In this document: positions 38,062 through 43,579 of the stretch, in pieces
How the letters are laid out: each line of letters starts with the position of its first letter
Numbering within the stretch: the stretch's first letter is position 1
NCBI GenBank assembly: GCA_949744905.1
Contig: CATKCE010000060.1
Span: 1-55,029 of the forward strand
From: an uncultured bacterium
Lineage (GTDB): Bacteria; Bacillota; Clostridia; Christensenellales; Pumilibacteraceae
DNA: 55,029 bases
Direction of reading: 5' to 3'
The notes under the pieces: generated by a model
What the model saw: only the letters and a program-made list of their open reading frames with translations
Told to the model about the DNA's origin: nothing
The model's database searches: none
Program-made: the position numbers and the translations under genes

Positions 38062-38895
38062 TCAGCAAAAGTCTCCGTATAATTTTATTTCGCGTTCGAG
38101 TTTCACCCCGAACTTATCGTACACCGCCGCCGCCGCCGTGTTCATAAGTTGCAGTACGTCGCCGCTTAACGCGCCGCCGCGGTTCACGATAAAATTCGCA
38201 TGTTTCGGCGATATCTCCGCGCCGCCGCACACAAGCCCTTTAAGTCCCGCTTGCTCTATAAGCTGACCCGCGGGCACTCCGTCCGCCGCCTTGAAAACGC
38301 ACCCGGCGCTCGCGCCTATCGGCTGGCTTTGCCGGCGGAGCGTAAAGTTTCGTTCGCACGCGGCGTTTATCTCGGCGGGGTCTCCCTCGGGAGCGCGCAG
38401 TTTTACGCGCACCACCGTACCGCGTATATTACTGCTCCTGTATCCGAATCCGCATTCTTCCGCCGTCATTATCCGCATTTTTCCGTCGACATATACATAA
38501 AGTTTTTCCGCAACGTCCGCAATGCAACCGCCGAATGCTCCGGCGTTTCCCATTACGGCGCCGCCTATGCTTCCCGGCAATCCGTACGCCCATTCAAGTC
38601 CCGTTCGTCCCTGCCGCGCGTATTCGCGCGCGAGAGCGGATATCAAAAGACCGCTGTCGCACTCGCAATGATCAGGCCCGAACAGTTTGTCTCCCGTCCG
38701 GTTGACGGCTACAAAGCCGCGGTATCCAAGGTCGCCCACAAGAATATTGCTGCCTCGTCCGAGCACCAACGCGCCCTCCGACGCGGCGGCGATGAGTTCC
38801 TCGGTCTTGTAACAAAAAGCGAGTTTATCCGCGCGCCCTCCCGTAAGAAAAGTACAGCAACGCCCCAAAGGCGCGTTCGAAAGAAATTCCGTCAT
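38062..38895 (-). CDS. murB: UDP-N-acetylenolpyruvoylglucosamine reductase
   Basis: A 277-aa FAD enzyme that reduces UDP-GlcNAc-enolpyruvate to UDP-MurNAc (EC 1.3.1.98) in peptidoglycan precursor synthesis. FAD-binding motifs LGRGSNILVGD and GLPGSIGGAVMGNAGAFG are present. The proton-donor serine lies in ASAGCVFK and the C-terminal glutamate region in SPKHANFIVN, as expected for type IIb MurB without the extra insertion. I start at ATG 38895 (MTEFLSNAPLG) with a GGAG ten bases upstream; the track's 38928 start adds 11 unsupported residues. First gene of the murB-PHP-whiA-crh-dnaE cluster, divergent from the Fic-like gene. A possible promoter TTGAAA-N17-TAAAAT overlaps the start region but is only tentative. 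Confidence 0.95.
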   Translation of the reverse strand: MTEFLSNAPLGRCCTFLTGGRADKLAFCYKTEELIAAASEGALVLGRGSNILVGDLGYRGFVAVNRTGDKLFGPDHCECDSGLLISALAREYARQGRTGLEWAYGLPGSIGGAVMGNAGAFGGCIADVAEKLYVYVDGKMRIMTAEECGFGYRSSNIRGTVVRVKLRAPEGDPAEINAACERNFTLRRQSQPIGASAGCVFKAADGVPAGQLIEQAGLKGLVCGGAEISPKHANFIVNRGGALSGDVLQLMNTAAAAVYDKFGVKLEREIKLYGDFC

Positions 38896-39006
38896 ATATA
38901 TTTTACTCCATGCGGCGATATTTTTCAAGTCTTTGGCGCAAAGTTTTTATTTACTTACTTATGTATGCCGAAAACCCGGCAAACGTTCGGTTTTCGCGTT
39001 CCGCTC

Positions 39007-39035
39007 TTGACACCCGACGCGGATTTTGATATAAT
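39007..39035 (+). promoter_or_regulatory. Promoter of the Fic-like gene, predicted leaderless transcript
   Basis: TTGACA (39007-39012), 17-base spacer, extended -10 TGATATAAT with TATAAT at 39030-39035, then six bases to the ATG at 39042. No Shine-Dalgarno. This is close to a consensus sigma-A promoter. Confidence 0.85.
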
Positions 39036-39041
39036 GTATGC

Positions 39042-40058
39042 ATGCAAGTATACGATTGTAAGTCCGCCGCTCTGAGCGCCGCGGCAAATATATCCGCCGA
39101 CGACGCGGCTCCCGCCAAAAGCATGGTGACCGCGGCCATCGCGTACCTCGGAGGAAAAACGGATAAAGATACGTTCCGCAAAAAATGCGCCAAAAACCAG
39201 CTTTACGCGCGTCTGGTCATTTTTTCCGAACTGAAAATTTCCGATTACGACGCCGACACTCTCTGCGCCGTACATAAAGCGTTGTTCGAGCCGCGCCCCA
39301 AGTGCGGCGAACTGCGCGGCGACGAACTTACAATAGCGGGAGGAAGTTGCACCGATCCCAAACTTTTGCGCGGATCGCTCAAAAACGTATTGAGCAAACT
39401 CAACCAGACTCAGGGAGCGCCGACGCTCGGCAAATCTGACTTCGCCGCACAGCTTTGCTGCTATATGCGCGAACTCATCATTCTTTCGCCTTTCGCCTAC
39501 GGCAATGCCGTAACGCGCAGAGCGTATATTCAGAACTTTTGTTTGAGCCGCGGATTTTTGCTCAATTTTTCTTCGGTTAGCAAAAAAGAGTTAAATAGCG
39601 CCGAACGCGAAGCTTTTGCCGGCGACGACCCTCAACCGCTTTTTACCCTGCTCACGAAGTGTCTCAGCTACAAACAGGAAGAAGCGGCAAAACCGTCCAA
39701 AAACAAAAAATCACCGCGCGTGCCCACAGCTACCGCGCAGACTCAGAAACAAGTGCAAAAACCCGGGCGAGAGATCGCCGCCACAGCAATAAAACGCGTA
39801 GACAATCCGGCGCCTGCAGCCGCGCGTCCGCGTCCCGCTCCCCCGGCTACGATAAACGTTCCCGCACCCGTACAGTCGGCGAAACCCGCCGAACAGTACT
39901 CGAACGCGGTATCGGTGCGCTCAAAGCCGCCGTACACCGATAACGCCGGACAGGAAGCGTCCGCCGACCTGATACGCGAACTGCGCGAGATACAAAAAAC
40001 GCTCGCCTTTTTATCGGCGCGCGTCTCGGAAATAATAAGATCGATGGAAAACGAATAA
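39042..40058 (+). CDS. Fic-like protein with degenerate active site and Pro/Ala-rich C-terminal region
   Basis: A 338-aa protein. Residues about 55-200 follow the Fic-domain layout: a helix with DYDADTLCAVHKALFE, then GELRGDELTIAGGSCTDP (Fic: aGxxRxxxv.IgG), and a core helix with YMRELIILSPFAYGNAVTRRAYIQNF. The Fic catalytic motif HPFxxGNGRxxR has become SPFAYGNAVTRR, so the catalytic histidine and the NGR anion-binding part are gone. AMP transfer is therefore not expected. After residue about 215 comes a Lys/Pro/Ala-rich disordered stretch and a short C-terminal helix (LIRELREIQKTLAFLSARVSEII), perhaps for oligomerisation. The assignment rests on pattern matching by eye. It is transcribed alone and ends in a shared terminator. 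Confidence 0.7.
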   Translation: MQVYDCKSAALSAAANISADDAAPAKSMVTAAIAYLGGKTDKDTFRKKCAKNQLYARLVIFSELKISDYDADTLCAVHKALFEPRPKCGELRGDELTIAGGSCTDPKLLRGSLKNVLSKLNQTQGAPTLGKSDFAAQLCCYMRELIILSPFAYGNAVTRRAYIQNFCLSRGFLLNFSSVSKKELNSAEREAFAGDDPQPLFTLLTKCLSYKQEEAAKPSKNKKSPRVPTATAQTQKQVQKPGREIAATAIKRVDNPAPAAARPRPAPPATINVPAPVQSAKPAEQYSNAVSVRSKPPYTDNAGQEASADLIRELREIQKTLAFLSARVSEIIRSMENE

Positions 40059-40072
40059 AAAAACAAGAAAAC

Positions 40073-40110
40073 AAAAACCGCGCGGGCTGTCGTAGTCCTC
40101 GCGGTTTTTT
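40073..40110. terminator. Bidirectional terminator between the Fic-like and GH78-like genes
   Basis: AAAAACCGCG (40073-40082) pairs with CGCGGTTTTT (40100-40109). A-runs and T-runs flank both sides, so it can end the Fic-like transcript (+) and the GH78-like transcript (-). Confidence 0.85.
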
Positions 40111-40136
40111 ACTATCTTCCGGCATAATAGCCGTTA

Positions 40137-41768
40137 TTATTTTTTCTTGAATTTTATATCCTTTCTCGCGCAAGGCAAAACTATCTTTACCTTTTTGGGA
40201 TACTCTACGGTGAACTTTCCGCCGGCAAGCGTGATGTCTATCGTGCCCATGGGCGTGGGATACTTCAACTCGTAACTCGTAAGTCCGGCCGATACGGGAT
40301 TTATTTCAACGGTCTTGCAACCGGGCTCGACAGGCTCTATCCCGCCTATAGTCTTAATAAGGAACGGCACGGGTCCGCACGACCAGCCGTGGCAGAGCGA
40401 ATGGCGGAAACCTATATAACAGAACGCGCCGAAATCGCCGTGTATGTCTTTTTCGCCCTCTTTGGGCAATTCGTCGATACGCGAGGAGCCCTCCGCCCAA
40501 TCGAGACCGAAGTCCTCCCAAAAAGTCGTCGCGCCCTTATCGAGCATTGCGCCGTAATACTCTTTCATTATCTCTATCGCTTTTTCCGGTTTGCCGGCGG
40601 CGGCGATGGAATCGAGTATATAATAACTCATAAAAGTGCTGAGTCCCTTACCGTTGCCCTCGGTAAGAAAAGCCACGGCTTTGTCGGCGTCTTCCATGCC
40701 GGCAAACACCTTCATGGCTTCGCACTGTTTGAACTTTGTCGCCTTTTTATCGAAGTTGGAGAGTTTTTCCAGCATACGGTCGCATACCGTCACGTCAAGA
40801 CTGAGCACGCGGAAAAGTTCTTTCGCGCTGCGCGCGGTAAGATACGCGAGAGCAGTTATACCTACTATCTCGTCGGGCTGTTCGTGGCTCGGCCAATCGA
40901 ACAGACATCCGTCGGCGCTCATAGTGCCGTCCTCTGCGATAAGCGCGTCTATCTGGCGCACGACTCCGTCTATGTACGCGCGTTGCGATAAAATGTATTC
41001 GGTGTCTCCGTTCTGGCGGTAATAGTCCGCAAGTATAACAACCCACCACATGGAGTAAGTGCGTATCGAATTTATCCACTCGGGAAGCGGAGTATGCGAG
41101 CGCGCGTACTCCAAAGACTCTATCACCGACTTATCCGAGCCGAAAAGGCTTATTATGCCGGAAGTCTCGGGATGCATGTCGCCCACCCATACCAGGCGGT
41201 CGCGTTTTATTCCGTCCCAGATATAGCGTTGCATATTAAGCGTGAGCGTACGCGCGGCGACTTCGAATATTTCGTTTACTCTTTCGTCGTTGCACTTAAA
41301 GCCGCCCGCGGCTTTAAGGTCGCGGTGTATGTACACGGCGACGACGGCTTTTATATACGTATCGGTCCCCTCGGGAAAATCTATGCGCAGAAAACGGAAT
41401 CCCGTCTCCAAAAAACTCATATCCGAAAGATCGATAAGATCCGCCTCTATATCGCGCAACGTATGGTGGTTGTGAGCTCCGCGGTCGCCGAGAGAAGCGC
41501 AACTCTCCGACACCGACTCGCCGCACCGAAGTCGTACGTGTGTAAAGCCGCCTTTGGAGTGATGCGTAAGTATCCTTACTCCCGCGTTGTATTCTTTACC
41601 GAAGTCCAGAATTATATGGGCTTTTCCGGTAACGTGCATAAGCTCGGTCTCGGTAAGCCCTATCTGCATATCGCAGGCGTTAAGAAGTTTTTCCGCTCCT
41701 TCTATACTTCCGGAACTCTCTATTATCTTTACGGGAAATATGTCTTCCCTGATACGCGCATCGATCAC
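40137..41768 (-). CDS. GH78-like alpha-L-rhamnosidase family protein
   Basis: A 543-aa cytoplasmic protein (no signal peptide). After a beta-sandwich N-terminal part comes an (alpha/alpha)6 barrel. Characteristic pieces are YIWDGIKRDRLVWVGDMHPE, matching the GH78 RDER.GW.GD motif that holds catalytic acids. SMWWVVILADYYRQNGD and SLCHGWSCGPVPFLIKTIGG, the conserved HGWSxGP end of the barrel, are also present. A C-terminal beta-sandwich follows. It probably removes rhamnose-like sugars from imported oligosaccharides, but the exact sugar is not certain. It is shorter than classic GH78 enzymes (about 900 aa). It starts at GTG 41768 with AGGAG ten bases upstream. A 14-bp palindrome in its leader and the upstream lacI gene indicate repression by that regulator. 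Confidence 0.82.
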   Translation of the reverse strand: MIDARIREDIFPVKIIESSGSIEGAEKLLNACDMQIGLTETELMHVTGKAHIILDFGKEYNAGVRILTHHSKGGFTHVRLRCGESVSESCASLGDRGAHNHHTLRDIEADLIDLSDMSFLETGFRFLRIDFPEGTDTYIKAVVAVYIHRDLKAAGGFKCNDERVNEIFEVAARTLTLNMQRYIWDGIKRDRLVWVGDMHPETSGIISLFGSDKSVIESLEYARSHTPLPEWINSIRTYSMWWVVILADYYRQNGDTEYILSQRAYIDGVVRQIDALIAEDGTMSADGCLFDWPSHEQPDEIVGITALAYLTARSAKELFRVLSLDVTVCDRMLEKLSNFDKKATKFKQCEAMKVFAGMEDADKAVAFLTEGNGKGLSTFMSYYILDSIAAAGKPEKAIEIMKEYYGAMLDKGATTFWEDFGLDWAEGSSRIDELPKEGEKDIHGDFGAFCYIGFRHSLCHGWSCGPVPFLIKTIGGIEPVEPGCKTVEINPVSAGLTSYELKYPTPMGTIDITLAGGKFTVEYPKKVKIVLPCARKDIKFKKK

Positions 41769-41789
41769 TATATTACATCTCCTTTTTTG

Positions 41790-41803
41790 AGTACACGTGT
41801 ACT
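41790..41803. promoter_or_regulatory. Operator-like palindrome in front of the GH78-like gene
   Basis: AGTACACGTGTACT is a perfect 14-bp palindrome with a central CG, the form of a LacI/GalR operator. It lies just downstream of the predicted transcription start. A second, partly similar palindrome (GTACGTAC) lies in the promoter spacer. Confidence 0.75.
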
Positions 41804-41810
41804 TCGAATT

Positions 41811-41839
41811 ATTTTATAACAGTACGTACAATTTGTCAA
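41811..41839 (-). promoter_or_regulatory. Promoter of the GH78-like gene
   Basis: Minus strand TTGACA (41834-41839, overlapping the lacI stop), 17-base spacer, TAAAAT (41811-41816). Confidence 0.75.
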
Positions 41840-42882
41840 GTTTTTTGCCGCTGTCTGCATGCGCCGGTCGATTCGCGCACGACAAGCGACGGTTCTATTT
41901 TTTCACGCGATACCACGCTCTTGTTATCTATATTCTGTTTGAGGATACCGAATATCCTGCGCCCGTATTCTTCCGACCTGTGGCTTATCGTCGTAAGCGA
42001 CGGATAAGCCGAGCGGGCGAAAAGTATATCGTCCATACCCGCCACGGAAACGTCCTCGGGTATACGAAGTCCGTGCTCGCGAAGCGCGCGCATGGCGCCG
42101 AGAGCCATCATATCGTTGGTGCACATAACCGCGGTAAATTCCTTTCCGCTCTCTATAAGACGGACGGCGAGTTCGTATCCGCGTTCTATCGTGCTTTCAA
42201 ACGGCGGCTCGCCGCAAAACACGACGGGGTCTTCTTCGCCGAGAATGTCGAGCATGCGCTCGCGGAATCTTTTAAGACGGCGGTCGAATACAAAACTCTC
42301 GTCAAAACAACTTAAAAACGCTATCTTGCTGTGTCCGAGCTCTTTAAGATGTTCGATGATGAGTCGTATGCCCATACCGAAATCGAGTTCGAGACCGCAA
42401 ACACGCCCGTCGGAAAACCCGCGGCGCGAGGTTATTATAACGCTTATTCCCCTGTCGAGAAGATTTTGAATGCTGGCGTTATCCACAGTCGCCGGATTTA
42501 CCGATAAAAACACTCCGTCCACTCTGCGGCTGATAAAATCGTCTATATAACCGTCAAGGCATTTTGCGCCTCCGCAGATATGCGTAAAATAGCCGCTGTT
42601 CATGGCGGCTTCCTGTATAGCCTGTATTATTTCTATCTGCAACGGGCTTGCCATATCGTCGGTAAGCACCGCTATCGTATTCGTGCTCTTGCGCCTCATT
42701 GCAGCGGCTATCATATCGGGGTGATAGTTAAGCTCCTCCGCCGCGCGCATGACTCTGTTGACAAGATCTGGAGAAACGTATCTTTTATGCGAAAAAACGT
42801 AAGACACAGTCGCGCCCGACACTCCCGCACGCCGCGCCACGTCGTCGCGTCGACATTGCTCGTTTTTTCTACTATCCTCCAT
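41836..42882 (-). CDS. LacI/GalR-family transcriptional regulator
   Basis: A 348-aa repressor. The N-terminal helix-turn-helix (DDVARRAGVSGATVSYVFSHKRYVSPDLVNRVMRAAEELNYHPDMIAAAMR) includes the hinge helix. The periplasmic-binding-protein-like core has the usual landmarks: NTIAVLTDDMASP, RRVDGVFLSV, the effector-binding GHSKIAFLSC, AVMCTNDMMALGAMRAL, and VSVAGMDDILFARSAYPSLTTI. The ligand is probably a sugar released by, or fed to, the GH78-like enzyme encoded immediately downstream. It starts at ATG 42882 with GAGGGAG seven bases upstream. The leader is long (about 90 bases) and contains a G/C nonamer tract and a hairpin. Confidence 0.93.
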   Translation of the reverse strand: MEDSRKNEQCRRDDVARRAGVSGATVSYVFSHKRYVSPDLVNRVMRAAEELNYHPDMIAAAMRRKSTNTIAVLTDDMASPLQIEIIQAIQEAAMNSGYFTHICGGAKCLDGYIDDFISRRVDGVFLSVNPATVDNASIQNLLDRGISVIITSRRGFSDGRVCGLELDFGMGIRLIIEHLKELGHSKIAFLSCFDESFVFDRRLKRFRERMLDILGEEDPVVFCGEPPFESTIERGYELAVRLIESGKEFTAVMCTNDMMALGAMRALREHGLRIPEDVSVAGMDDILFARSAYPSLTTISHRSEEYGRRIFGILKQNIDNKSVVSREKIEPSLVVRESTGACRQRQKT

Positions 42883-42920
42883 TTATTTGCTCCCTCTGTT
42901 GATTTGTAAATACTTAAATG

Positions 42921-42957
42921 CCGACGGAAGCGTGCATTGCCCATCGTCGGGGGGGGG
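42921..42957 (-). promoter_or_regulatory. Structured lacI leader with nine-base homopolymer
   Basis: In the lacI mRNA leader, a run of nine C (plus-strand G at 42949-42957) overlaps a potential hairpin formed by CCGACG and CGTCGG (42945-42950 and 42921-42926). Changes in tract length would alter this hairpin and the leader length. Confidence 0.55.
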
Positions 42958-42977
42958 ATAAGCATAAGTTATATTAT

Positions 42978-43007
42978 ATTTTATCACCAAACGTATACTT
43001 TTGTCAA
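42978..43007 (-). promoter_or_regulatory. Promoter of the lacI-type gene
   Basis: Minus strand TTGACA (43002-43007), 18-base spacer, TAAAAT (42978-42983). A TATAAT follows closely downstream. Confidence 0.7.
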
Positions 43008-43103
43008 ATTAAATAGCCTTTTGTCGCGTGCAAATGTGTACAAACATTACACTCGTTTTTGTCGTTTATGACTATTATCGCTCACCCGAAACATAACCGC
43101 CGT

Positions 43104-43135
43104 AAAAAAAGCGGAGCATTAAGCTCCGCTTTTTT
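43104..43135. terminator. Strong terminator after the GH3 operon
   Basis: AGCGGAGC pairs with GCTCCGCT around a short AT loop, with an A-run before and a T-run after. It works for the minus-strand GH3–four-TM operon that stops at 43157 and could also act in the other direction. Confidence 0.9.
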
Positions 43136-43156
43136 ACCGCGTCAAACCGGGCTCTT

Positions 43157-43579
43157 TTACGCCGACGCCGAAGCGTTCGCTTTTTTCTTAAACGAGCCGG
43201 TGCACATCAAACTCAGCACCATGCATGCTACCATACATATAATAGTGAGGATATAAGCAAATCCGAAAGAATTGCCGTCTATGCCCATAAACACGTTTAC
43301 GATATAGCCCGCCTGGTTGTATCCCCACAAGGCAAAAGCAAGGAAATACACGCCGAATGCCGCTATCTTCATGAGACTGTTGTTGTAAAAAAGCGTTCCG
43401 GCGTTCAACAGCACCGCCACTATAAGCGGCACGTACACTATCGCGCTCACCGTAGTCTCGGTCATGTAAGACTTGTCGGTGCCCGATACGAGATAACATA
43501 TCATAGCGACCAATCCCAAAGCCGTGGCAACTATATTCAGGATATAACCCACACCCTTGTTTTTGAAAAATTCTTTCAT
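43157..43579 (-). CDS. Four-TM membrane protein of unknown function
   Basis: A 140-aa protein that is almost wholly hydrophobic, with four membrane spans (about residues 10-33, 43-62, 68-88 and 105-127) separated by short loops, and a KKKANASASA basic tail. I recognise no family motif. Its ATG overlaps the stop of the GH3 gene by four bases, so the two are translationally coupled. This makes a membrane partner, chaperone or transport role for the anchored glycosidase plausible, though this is inference only. A strong terminator follows. Confidence 0.8.
   Translation of the reverse strand: MKEFFKNKGVGYILNIVATALGLVAMICYLVSGTDKSYMTETTVSAIVYVPLIVAVLLNAGTLFYNNSLMKIAAFGVYFLAFALWGYNQAGYIVNVFMGIDGNSFGFAYILTIICMVACMVLSLMCTGSFKKKANASASA

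Noticed and set aside
38896-38935. TTGAAA-N17-TAAAAT in front of murB as a leaderless promoter
   Set aside because: The -10 would end only four bases before the ATG and overlaps a plausible GGAG ribosome site. The spacing differs from the four clean leaderless cases, so it is left as tentative.
42479-42487. A perfect DnaA box (TTATCCACA)
   Set aside because: It is a single copy inside the lacI coding region, with no AT-rich unwinding element and no cluster. Isolated boxes are expected by chance.
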